Made by a program: the position numbers and the translations under genes | The notes under the pieces: generated by a model | Seen by the model: only the letters and a program-made list of their open reading frames with translations | What the model was told of the DNA's origin: nothing | Databases searched by the model: none | Source: CADCVQ01 sp038260305 | GTDB lineage: Bacteria; Actinomycetota; Thermoleophilia; Solirubrobacterales; Solirubrobacteraceae | DNA: 64,000 nucleotides | NCBI GenBank assembly: GCA_038260305.1 | Contig: JBBSNY010000015.1 | Span: 27,962-91,961 of the forward strand | Direction: 5' to 3' | Part shown: positions 50,739-59,026 of the stretch, piece by piece | Numbering within the stretch: position 1 is the first letter of the stretch | How the letters are laid out: each line of letters opens with the position of its first letter

Positions 50739-52060
50739 CGTGCACGCACCGCGTCGACCATCTCCTCGGTCGCCGCGTCGAGCGCAAAGCCGTCGAGGGT
50801 CACCGATCTTGAGAGCACCAGACGGCACAGCGTCCCCCCTGGGGCGATGCGGATGTCGTCGGGAAGCAGCGTCAACCTGACATCGCGTGGCACGTCCGGC
50901 ATCTCGACCTCATCGGCGCGGATGGCATCGCAACCCATCGTGTTGTGGACGACGACGTGAGCTGCGGGCGGCGAGCACGATGCCCACTCCGAGATCGACA
51001 ATCCTGGTGATACTGTCTGAAGGCCCAAGGTCGCCGCGAGATGGTCAAGATAGAGGTCGGGCAAGTCAAGCCCGAGAGCGATCTCCGCCGAAAGCGCCGA
51101 CGATCCCTGAAACCGCGCATTTACCTCTACGAACCGCACGTCCTCCTCGACTACCAGTGCATCCACGCCAAAAGCGCCGACGTATCGTTCTTCATGGAGC
51201 CACGTGCCAACTGTCGCCGCGAGCGCATCGAGCGCGTTGAGGACCGACGATGGCAGTGCCGCGGCCGCCACGAAGTCGTTGCCGCAGTAGCCGAACGGGC
51301 GATCGATGCAACTGGGAACGCCGATCAGCTGCACCGAAGCTGGGTGCACGCGTAGCGTGCCATCGCGAAACACGCACCCCGATAGGTTCACAGGAACGCC
51401 CGTCTCGACGTAGCGCGACACGCCGACGAACGTATCGTTGCCATCCGGCCAGCAAGCATCGATCTCGTCGTGATGGCGCACGAGCACGATGCCGACGCCG
51501 CCGGACTTGCGTCCGGTCCTGAGGATCTGGGGCCCTTCCGCGGCAACGAGGCGCTCCACACGCGACCGGTTTTCCTTAGCGACATAAGTCCACCCAAGCC
51601 CTTTGACGTGGCGTGCCCGCAGCTGCGTCTCGACCCACGGCTTGTGGTCGAAGCTCGCGTTCCGATCGGCGAACATCCCGGCTAGGCGCATCGTGGTAGC
51701 CATCGAGAACGCGAGGTCCGACGCGAGGGCAGTGGGCCGATAAGTCATGAGCACGCACTCCCCGCTGACCGCCTTTAGAAGCCTTCGCTGGAACTCCCGC
51801 CCGTGCTCGTCTGCGGCGAGATCAACGGTGTCCGCGTCAGGGTCGATGCGTCGCCCGCTCAGCTGCTCAAGACTCTGGTTCATGTCCGCAGCCAGGCTCC
51901 CCGATCGCAGCGGGGCGATCAGCGAGAAGCTGCCGACGAACTCGGCAAAGCGAAGGAGGGGCTCCGCATCCTGTCCGCGGATGCCCAGCCAGATCAGATG
52001 GTTGCCACCCAACTCTCGGCGGACAGCGTCTACCGCGATCTGCGCGGGCGTAGGTGTCAT
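50720..52060 (-). CDS. ATP-grasp ligase-like protein
   Basis: 446 residues from the ATG at 52060. The ATP-grasp core is recognised from GGVGIVLVRHHDEI-type glycine-rich loop sequence, GVPVNLSGCVF, and the metal-binding FVEVNARFQGSS (ExNxR). Such enzymes activate a carboxylate through acyl phosphate and join it to an amine or thiol. It lies 20 bp after the nitroreductase gene on the same strand. Its 3' end overlaps the convergent carbamoyltransferase-like gene by 19 bp. Confidence 0.78.
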   Translation of the reverse strand: MTPTPAQIAVDAVRRELGGNHLIWLGIRGQDAEPLLRFAEFVGSFSLIAPLRSGSLAADMNQSLEQLSGRRIDPDADTVDLAADEHGREFQRRLLKAVSGECVLMTYRPTALASDLAFSMATTMRLAGMFADRNASFDHKPWVETQLRARHVKGLGWTYVAKENRSRVERLVAAEGPQILRTGRKSGGVGIVLVRHHDEIDACWPDGNDTFVGVSRYVETGVPVNLSGCVFRDGTLRVHPASVQLIGVPSCIDRPFGYCGNDFVAAAALPSSVLNALDALAATVGTWLHEERYVGAFGVDALVVEEDVRFVEVNARFQGSSALSAEIALGLDLPDLYLDHLAATLGLQTVSPGLSISEWASCSPPAAHVVVHNTMGCDAIRADEVEMPDVPRDVRLTLLPDDIRIAPGGTLCRLVLSRSVTLDGFALDAATEEMVDAVRARYIPAC

Positions 52061-52079
52061 GGCGGCGGGATGGTCACGG

Positions 52080-52802
52080 TTAGGCGCCGTCGCAGGCCAG
52101 CCGATCATGACGTACGACGCGATCGTCTTTGATGCGGCGCGGCGCGGGCTCCCCGGATCCGGCTGTCCCAATAGCCAAGACGCCGACGAGGTCCCCGGCG
52201 ATCTCGAGCCGAGCCGAGATCTCGTCGTCGGCGATTGCGACATCGCCCATGAACACCGCGCTTAGACCGTGACTAAGAGCGACGGTCCACATGGCCATCA
52301 CGCACGCGCCCAAGCCGACCATCTCAAGGCCGTAGCCGATCAACGCTCCTCCGATCGCATCGCGTGGCGCGCGGGCCACCGTCTGCCGTCCGTGGCTGAA
52401 CTCCCCGCGGTTCTCGACGAAGATGGCCAAGGCGGCCGTCCGTAGCGCAGTCGCGGACTCGCTGACAGTCGACGGCCAGTCCGGACGGGGCTCTCCGGTC
52501 GTGGGGTCTGACGGGACGTACTGCTCCGGGTCCTTCGCGCGCGCGACGGCTTCGGCGAGCTCGCCGATCACGGCGCGGTCACGCACCACGTGAAGCCGCC
52601 ACGGTTGCGCGTTCTTGGACGACGGCGCGACGAGCCCGCCCCGCACGATCTCATCGACGACCGCGTCGGGAACCGGCGCGTCGGTGAATCCGTAGCGCCA
52701 GCTTCGGCGTCCCGTGAGGAGGTCGATCACCACGGCATCGTAGCCGCGAACGCTGCGACCTTCGTCACCGACCGGCGAATCGTTACGCGCGGAGCTGTCC
52801 AC
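52080..52802 (-). CDS. FMN-dependent nitroreductase-family protein
   Basis: About 240 residues from a GTG at 52802; GTG 52733 and a TTG at 52847 are alternatives. The FMN-binding signature LLTGRRSWRYGFTDAPV, then GGLVAPSSKNAQPWRLHVV, matches nitroreductases. The C-terminal GYGLEMVGLGACVMAM belongs to the dimer interface. In biosynthetic clusters such enzymes reduce or dehydrogenate small substrates. First gene of a two-gene unit with the ATP-grasp gene. Confidence 0.82.
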   Translation of the reverse strand: MDSSARNDSPVGDEGRSVRGYDAVVIDLLTGRRSWRYGFTDAPVPDAVVDEIVRGGLVAPSSKNAQPWRLHVVRDRAVIGELAEAVARAKDPEQYVPSDPTTGEPRPDWPSTVSESATALRTAALAIFVENRGEFSHGRQTVARAPRDAIGGALIGYGLEMVGLGACVMAMWTVALSHGLSAVFMGDVAIADDEISARLEIAGDLVGVLAIGTAGSGEPAPRRIKDDRVVRHDRLACDGA

Positions 52803-52890
52803 ATTGATCGTGGACGATGCCTCATTCGCGCCTGCGCACCTCGCCAACTGCGGCTGGCCGGTGACGGCCGAGGACGAATCTGGCCACCAT

Positions 52891-52896
52891 TAGACT
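52891..52896 (+). promoter_or_regulatory. -10 box before the conflict-locus operon
   Basis: TAGACT lies ten bases before the GTG at 52906, which has no ribosome site; a leaderless mRNA is likely. The 103-bp region also holds the divergent nitroreductase promoter. Confidence 0.4.
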
Positions 52897-52905
52897 GCGC
52901 GTGCC

Positions 52906-53313
52906 GTGGCCAATCCAGCCCACATCGAACTTGAAACGCTGTACCCGCACAGCGAACTCGCGGTGTTCTTCCCAAGCCGCGACCGGCACGGAGAATCGTG
53001 CGAATGCGCCAGGTACGCGAACGCGTGCGCCAAGATCCTCAGTCGGCACGTCGGCGGCGGGTACGAGGCGTCCGTCCGGGGATTCTGGCTGTCGCCGGAA
53101 ACCGGTTCCCTGGTGCGGGAGGAAAACTTGCGCCTTGTCAGCGTCGGCGATGCTGCGCAGATCCGGGCCTGCATACCTGATGTCATCGACATCCTGACGA
53201 GTTTTGCGATCGAAACGGACCAGTACGAGGTGTTGCTCGTCATCGACGGCCATGCAAGGTTGTTGTCGCAGGAGAGTCTCCGGAGACGATGCGAAGGTGA
53301 ACCCGGGCAGTGA
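52906..53313 (+). CDS. Small unknown protein heading the SIR2/STAND/CHAT locus
   Basis: 135 residues from a GTG at 52906. Mixed alpha/beta composition with HGESCECARYANACAKILSR (three Cys) and a strand pattern YEASVRGFWLSPETGSLVRE. No known domain is recognised and there is no membrane segment. Coupled by GTGA overlap to the 502-aa gene, so it belongs to the same system. Confidence 0.65.
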   Translation: MANPAHIELETLYPHSELAVFFPSRDRHGESCECARYANACAKILSRHVGGGYEASVRGFWLSPETGSLVREENLRLVSVGDAAQIRACIPDVIDILTSFAIETDQYEVLLVIDGHARLLSQESLRRRCEGEPGQ

Positions 53314-54818
53314 CCGGCGACCCGCTCATCGACGACCTGCAGTCCCTCGTCGGCGCGCCGCGTGGTCCGATCGACCCGCTGGACGAGCGATCGACGATTC
53401 TTGCGCTCCAGAGGCTCGCCGATGCGCGGTTGCGCTCTAGGGGCAGACATTCGACCGGTCCTCCCGAGAAGCTCATCGCCGTCTCGATGGCCGACCCGTT
53501 CCGCCGCAGACTGACGCTGCGCAACGGGGTGAGCATGGTGGTCGACCTCCTTGCGCCCGGTGAGGCGGTTCGCGTGGATGGCAACCCCAGCACCGATCTG
53601 CGATTAGTCCCTGAGGTTTCGCATGAGATTCGCCGTGCCGTGCTCGCCGAGGCACGGCTTGAGCTTCGGCCGGACGGCCCCTGGGTTGTCGACTCCGCGC
53701 TCGCCCTGCTCGCGCTCAGCTCAGCGCTTGACATCGCCGGATCGCCTGACTTCGCACCGCTAGCCGGCCAGCGTGCATCCGATGCGGCCCGATGGCTAGC
53801 TCGCATGCCCGCTCAGGCGCTCGTGCGGGAGCAGGTGATCAGACGCAGCGACTTACACCGACAGCTGCGACCGATTTTTGATGTGACCGCCGGCACCGAG
53901 GCGGGCAGCCACCTCACGTCCTGGTGGCTGGAGGTCGACCGCGCGATTCCGAGGCGCGCGAGGGATCCCGCCGTCATGCAGCGGTCGCGCGAGCCGGCCA
54001 CGGCGGCCTACCGTGTCCGCACGGTTGCGATGCCGTCCGACTTCGAGCGGCTGGGCATCGTGGAGCGCGGCGCAGCGCTGGAGGTCTGGTCCGACTCGGC
54101 TGATGGTGCCCTCACGGCCGTAATCCCACTCGATGGCGATGTGGCGGAAGCCCTCCAGGCTCTTCACCGCGGCGACGTTGAGCGCGCCGCCTGGGCCAAG
54201 CTCGAGTTGCGCGCACTAGTACGGGGTGGTCAAGTCCCGAGTCCGTGGTTGCATGCGTTCATGCCGGGCAGCGGCGAAATCATCGCCGCGCAGCAGATGG
54301 TGGTTGATGCCGATGGCTCCCGGGTGGTCGCGGAAGGGCTCCAAGGAGACATCTGGAGGGGTGCCGGGTTGCTTGCGGCGCTGGACAGGCGCGACGGGAC
54401 ACTGGCGCTGCACGCGATGGCTGCCGAGGCGCTCGTCGCACTCCCCTTCGAGGGCGCGACGGCGGGCCAGTTCCTGCTCACGGTCGCAGAGAAGCTGGAC
54501 GACAATGTCCTGGCACGCGCGGCACACGCCTCGCTCGCCATGCAAGACGCGGCCGCGGCGCGGCTCGAACTCGCCGCCGCCCGGTCGATGCTCGGCGGCA
54601 ACGCGGTGCAGGCGGCGTTCGCGCCCGAGGACTTCTCGACGACCGGTTGCCTGCTCGTCGAAGCCTACGAGCGCGAGCAACGGATCCTGCGTCACGCCAT
54701 CCTTGAATCCATCGCGAGGGGCCGTCAGGAGGGCTCGACCGCTCGACGAATCCGAGCGTTTCAGGCGCAGATCGAGGACAAGCTGGCGTTGCTCGAACAG
54801 CTACGACGCATGTCCTGA
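53310..54818 (+). CDS. Unknown 502-residue protein of the conflict locus
   Basis: Starts within the stop of the previous gene. Mostly helical in the second half (AARWLARMPAQALVREQVIR; QFLLTVAEKLDDNVLARAAH; ending in a coiled-coil-like QAQIEDKLALLEQLRRM) with a beta-rich middle (EVWSDSADGALTAVIPLDGD). No P-loop, catalytic motif or membrane segment was recognised. Next to sensor/effector genes of this kind such proteins are often a substrate for the protease or a signal-binding partner; this is inference. Confidence 0.6.
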   Translation: MTGDPLIDDLQSLVGAPRGPIDPLDERSTILALQRLADARLRSRGRHSTGPPEKLIAVSMADPFRRRLTLRNGVSMVVDLLAPGEAVRVDGNPSTDLRLVPEVSHEIRRAVLAEARLELRPDGPWVVDSALALLALSSALDIAGSPDFAPLAGQRASDAARWLARMPAQALVREQVIRRSDLHRQLRPIFDVTAGTEAGSHLTSWWLEVDRAIPRRARDPAVMQRSREPATAAYRVRTVAMPSDFERLGIVERGAALEVWSDSADGALTAVIPLDGDVAEALQALHRGDVERAAWAKLELRALVRGGQVPSPWLHAFMPGSGEIIAAQQMVVDADGSRVVAEGLQGDIWRGAGLLAALDRRDGTLALHAMAAEALVALPFEGATAGQFLLTVAEKLDDNVLARAAHASLAMQDAAAARLELAAARSMLGGNAVQAAFAPEDFSTTGCLLVEAYEREQRILRHAILESIARGRQEGSTARRIRAFQAQIEDKLALLEQLRRMS

Positions 54819-54914
54819 CGACTGATTCGGTGCATCACGGACTGCTGGAATGAGCCGACTAGTATTCCGCGCGTCGGTGACCGAGGGTGGCGGACAGATT
54901 AGGAAGGCGGGGGC

Positions 54915-56909
54915 ATGCAGGCGCTGCACGAGGCGGACGAGAACGGAGACCTGTCACGAGCAACGCGCAAGCGGCTGCAGCGCACGCTTGCCGAAAAGAA
55001 ACCCGTCATCGCGCTCGGGTCGGGATGTCAGCGCATCGGATATGACCGCGGTGGGTCATGGGGTGGTGTCGTCCGCCGCGCCCGATTGCTAGCCGCCGAA
55101 CTCCGCGCCGACGTGCAGCCAAGCGACGACGATGATGACGAGCCACCCGTAGGCGACGCTCGCCACGTTGCGTTCCTCGAGCAGTTCTGGTGGACCAAGC
55201 TCTCTGACGAGACGCAGGCCCGGCATGCGGCGGACAGGCTGCCGGAGGACCTTCGCGTCGATGAAGCCGGGGAAGTTGGCCTGCCGGACTTGGTGGACAC
55301 GATTCGCACGGATATCGCGGCTCGCTTGGTGGGGTGCCTGTCTGAGGGCACGCGGTGCTTGGGGAGCGTGATCGCCGAAGGCAAGTCGCCGGTGACTAGC
55401 TGGGATGATGTCTGCTACCGCCCCGTCGGGATCCCAAGCTATGCGTACGAGCTTGCGGCGCGACACTTGGAGATCTTCGTCACCCAAGTCGCGGCGCTAA
55501 AAGCGCCTCGCCGGGGCCTCGAGGGCGATGCAAGGACGACGCTCGAGGCGTGGGGGATCGACGTCGATCGCGAGTATCCCCTGGAGTTGGCGCGGTTCGT
55601 CGACATCCTCAAGCTCGACGCCGTGCACCATCACGCCAAGTGGTTGCTGGACGAGGTCTTCCGCCAGGACACGGGCCGGCCGCTGTCGGGTAACGTCATC
55701 GAGTGGCTGGCCGACCTGCTGTGGCTTGTCCTCTCCGTCGATGCGGGGGTTCCCTACTCGCAGGTGGAGTTGGCGTACTACCTCAATCTCAGGTCTCGTG
55801 GCGACCTGAGGTTCGGGCGGGACTTCAGCCGCCCGAACCCCGGCGAGTATCGCGGCGAAGGCGAAGATGCCCTGTTCGAGGACATCGTCCGGCTCGAGAA
55901 AACCCACGATGTCGGGCTCTCGCCGGGCGAGCCTGTGTGGAGCGAGAATGCCCGTGCGCGATTCACGCGCACGATGGCCGCGACGCTCAGCACCATGTGG
56001 CAGCAGGTGAAAGCCCAGCGCGCCGAAGCGGCGAAACTACCCGCGTACGAGAGCGCGACCGACGACTCCCTGGCTCCAGTGGTGGCGCTGGTGTCAGCCT
56101 ACGATCTCATGGTCGAGCGCCAACTCTGGGAAGTCACGCCGGTCGGAGGGTGCTTCCACATCATCGTGCCGGCTTGGTACTCGACCGATCACGACCGCCA
56201 GCTCGTGTGGCTTCTGTGCACGATCACCAAGCGCGCGGTCTTCGCCTTCGACACGCGGATCTTGACCGGGCCTGGCGATCACGGGCCGCGCTGGACTTGG
56301 TGGCTCGAGCAGCGAGATGACACGCAACTGGCCCTGGACGGCCCCATTCTCATCAAGGTCAACGGTTCGCCGCTCATGCGTCTCGGGGTCGACGGAATCA
56401 ACCCGGATGTCCGGCCAAAATCGCTCAAGCTCGAGGGGGCGCACAGGGGCCGGCTCAGGCTAGCGACCATCTACGCCGAGCACGACGCCCTGTCGACGAT
56501 CATCACTGCCCCCAACGAGACCTCGATGCTGCCGCCTGAGCTTGCCGCTGGCCATGCGATGGCATGGGACGCGCGGCACTGGGTGTTCTTCGGCGACCGG
56601 TTCCCCGATTGGATACCGCGGTTGCGGCTGGCCCAGCGAGCCCGGGCAGATCGAACGCCTTCGACACGTGGTCGCCGGGGCATCGGTGATCCTGACGGCA
56701 CGCGTGAGCTGATTCGGATCGCGGTCGACCGGAGGTTCGATTGGCCCGAGCTCGCCTTGCTCGACACCTTGCATGTCGACGCGCACCAAGGCGATCTCTC
56801 GGGGCTGGATGACTACGTCTGCGACCAGTATGCGGGCCATGAGTCGTTGACGACTTTCTTGGACGGGGTCAAGCGCCATCTTCCGTGGATCAGTGAGTCG
56901 ACCCGATGA
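54915..56909 (+). CDS. SIR2-like domain protein
   Basis: 664 residues, with AGGAAGG seven bases before the ATG. KKPVIALGSGCQRIGYDRGG (28-47) resembles the nucleotide loop of SIR2-type NAD-binding domains. Far downstream, ILIKVNGS (K481-S485) corresponds to the KxHG segment and VFFGDRFPDW to the GYSLxD segment of SIR2-like defence proteins. A long helical insertion lies between. In active family members the His of KxHG helps cleave NAD+; here it is Asn (N483), so NADase activity is uncertain. It overlaps the STAND gene (ATGA). Assignment is by motif order, not by search. Confidence 0.6.
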   Translation: MQALHEADENGDLSRATRKRLQRTLAEKKPVIALGSGCQRIGYDRGGSWGGVVRRARLLAAELRADVQPSDDDDDEPPVGDARHVAFLEQFWWTKLSDETQARHAADRLPEDLRVDEAGEVGLPDLVDTIRTDIAARLVGCLSEGTRCLGSVIAEGKSPVTSWDDVCYRPVGIPSYAYELAARHLEIFVTQVAALKAPRRGLEGDARTTLEAWGIDVDREYPLELARFVDILKLDAVHHHAKWLLDEVFRQDTGRPLSGNVIEWLADLLWLVLSVDAGVPYSQVELAYYLNLRSRGDLRFGRDFSRPNPGEYRGEGEDALFEDIVRLEKTHDVGLSPGEPVWSENARARFTRTMAATLSTMWQQVKAQRAEAAKLPAYESATDDSLAPVVALVSAYDLMVERQLWEVTPVGGCFHIIVPAWYSTDHDRQLVWLLCTITKRAVFAFDTRILTGPGDHGPRWTWWLEQRDDTQLALDGPILIKVNGSPLMRLGVDGINPDVRPKSLKLEGAHRGRLRLATIYAEHDALSTIITAPNETSMLPPELAAGHAMAWDARHWVFFGDRFPDWIPRLRLAQRARADRTPSTRGRRGIGDPDGTRELIRIAVDRRFDWPELALLDTLHVDAHQGDLSGLDDYVCDQYAGHESLTTFLDGVKRHLPWISESTR

Positions 56910-59026
56910 CATTCTTGGAGATCTGGCCTGGACCGCGCCCCCTCGACGCCGGTGACAAGGGCGGCGTCTTGGCGGGCCGCGAGAAGGAACTGCGGCAACT
57001 GCACGAGGCATGCCGGACGTACGACATCATCCAGATCACGGCGGAGAGCGGGATCGGAAAGACCTCGTTCGTGGAGGCTGGCCTCCGTCCGATGCTGGCG
57101 GTCACGGACGCTGTCGTTCCGAAGCGCATGCTCTGGCCGGAGGCCACCGCAGGCGTCGGATTGGAGTCGGTGGCGCCGGACCAGGCCGCTGAGCGCGTAT
57201 ACCGCAAGCTAATCGGTGCCGACCCGCTAGACGACGATCTGGATGCGCACGATGCGCTGCTCGGCGTCATCGGTGACCGACCGGCCGTGGTGATCCTTGA
57301 TCAGTACGAGGAGCTGATCCGCTATCAGGAGACGCTGGGCAAGGCGCTGCTGCGCCTGGTCGCGCGGACCGCGCACGAGGCCCGTGTTCCGCACATCGTC
57401 ATCTCGCGATCCGAATGGGTCGAGAAGCTCCGTCCCCTCGAGGGATCGGGGGCGGCGATCTGGCCGCTACGGCTGTCGGAGATTATCGATCCGCAGGCGC
57501 TCAAGACGATCGTCACGAGTCCGGCCCGCGACATCGCGCAGTTCGACGACGCCGCAACCGAACTGCTCGTCCACGCGTGGATCGCAGCACGCGCGGAGGC
57601 AGAGCGCCAGCGCGTACAACGCTTGGGCGCGGAAGACGTCCCGACCGTGGGGCTGCTGCACTTCCACGCGCTGCTGCGGCTCTTCGCACGCTGGGCCGAC
57701 GCGAACGACCCACCGTCGCACGTTACGACAGCCTATATCGAGAGCTTCTTCAGGCGTTACCGCGTCGAATACGTCGAGACGCGCGACGTGCCTGCTGCGA
57801 ACCCTACCTACGTGGGCAAGGAGGTAGACCCGCGTTTCGCACTGTGGTTGATCGACAACGCTCTCGCGATGTATGTGCGCGATCAGATCACGCATGCCCT
57901 GCGCGACAACCTGTCCGATCACAGCATTCGCTGGCGCAACGGCCCGGCGTTGCAACTCGCGCGCGTCGCGCCCGTCTTGCGGTCGGCCGGCTTCAAGGTC
58001 CCGCAGTCCTTGCTGTCGCTCGTGCCAATCGCGCTGAGCGACGAGCTCCCTGGACAGGCGTTCGACATCTCGCACCAGCTGTACGCCGCAGGCGACGTAG
58101 CGGATCCCCTAGCGCGCCAAGCGATCTTCGACTCGCATTTTGGAGACGCCACGGAGATCGGCGCCGGCATCGCTGCCGGATGGCGCGACGCCGATGTCGT
58201 CGGCGAGATGGTTCGCTGTCTGCATTTCGCGCTGGAGAGCGTCAGCCATTCGTCGGTAAATGTGTTGCGGCGGTTCGTAGGCTCCGGGCAACCGATCTAC
58301 GAACTTGTCCACGACGGCATGGGCCCGGCGCTCCTTCGATGGGCGCGCGAGTTCGCCGGTTCGGACGTGGCGCAGATCGGCACCATTGCGGGTCAGCCCG
58401 GCAGCCTGCTCACAGCAGGGGTCGACGGTGGCGACGTCGGCACCTGGACGGTCCGCGAGCGCGCGTTCTGGGGTCTCGCGCTGCGTGACGAGGACACGGT
58501 GGTCGTCGAGAAGATGGGCCGACCGCAGAGCCTCATCAGGGCCGACGCATTCAGCGATCTGGTCATCCAGCAGGGCGACTTTATCGGCGCGAAGTTCGCG
58601 GGCACGCATTTCAGCAACGTCGTCTTCGAAGATTGCAAACTCGTCAGCACTCTGTTCGAGAATTGCGTGCTCGACAACGTGACGTTTCGGGTCACCGATC
58701 CGGGTACCAGCGGACTGTTGAACCTGCTGACCATCCGGTTCACGCCGCAGGCGGGTGAAACCGCGCGGCGGACGGGCGTCACCTTCAGCGGTCTGCCGAC
58801 GGCAACCGGCCTGTTCTTCGAGGGCGTTCAGGGGGGCAGTTGGCGGTTCGAGCGTTGCTCGGTGCGAAGCCTCGTCGTCGTTACAGCACAGTCAGGCCCC
58901 GACGAGGCCGTGTTCGACTTCTCCGACGGGACTGAGATCAGGCCGCTCGTCATCTACGGGTCTGGTAGCGTCCGTCGGGTGACATCGGACGACTCGGTCG
59001 TTATCGAAGCCCCCCACGGTTACTAG
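56906..59026 (+). CDS. STAND-type NTPase with C-terminal pentapeptide-like repeats
   Basis: 706 residues. P-loop AESGIGKT (46-53), Walker B VVILDQYEELI near residue 130, then SRSEWVEKL, as in the novel STAND (nSTAND1-like) NTPases. A helical arm follows (200-480). Near 560-600 lie pentapeptide-like repeats (DFIGAKFAGTHFSNVVFEDC), ending in a beta-rich C-terminus. STAND NTPases sense an invader product, oligomerise and switch on an effector. The gene is coupled to the SIR2-like gene and ends tail to tail with the CHAT gene, overlapping by 4 bp. Confidence 0.82.
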   Translation: MTFLEIWPGPRPLDAGDKGGVLAGREKELRQLHEACRTYDIIQITAESGIGKTSFVEAGLRPMLAVTDAVVPKRMLWPEATAGVGLESVAPDQAAERVYRKLIGADPLDDDLDAHDALLGVIGDRPAVVILDQYEELIRYQETLGKALLRLVARTAHEARVPHIVISRSEWVEKLRPLEGSGAAIWPLRLSEIIDPQALKTIVTSPARDIAQFDDAATELLVHAWIAARAEAERQRVQRLGAEDVPTVGLLHFHALLRLFARWADANDPPSHVTTAYIESFFRRYRVEYVETRDVPAANPTYVGKEVDPRFALWLIDNALAMYVRDQITHALRDNLSDHSIRWRNGPALQLARVAPVLRSAGFKVPQSLLSLVPIALSDELPGQAFDISHQLYAAGDVADPLARQAIFDSHFGDATEIGAGIAAGWRDADVVGEMVRCLHFALESVSHSSVNVLRRFVGSGQPIYELVHDGMGPALLRWAREFAGSDVAQIGTIAGQPGSLLTAGVDGGDVGTWTVRERAFWGLALRDEDTVVVEKMGRPQSLIRADAFSDLVIQQGDFIGAKFAGTHFSNVVFEDCKLVSTLFENCVLDNVTFRVTDPGTSGLLNLLTIRFTPQAGETARRTGVTFSGLPTATGLFFEGVQGGSWRFERCSVRSLVVVTAQSGPDEAVFDFSDGTEIRPLVIYGSGSVRRVTSDDSVVIEAPHGY

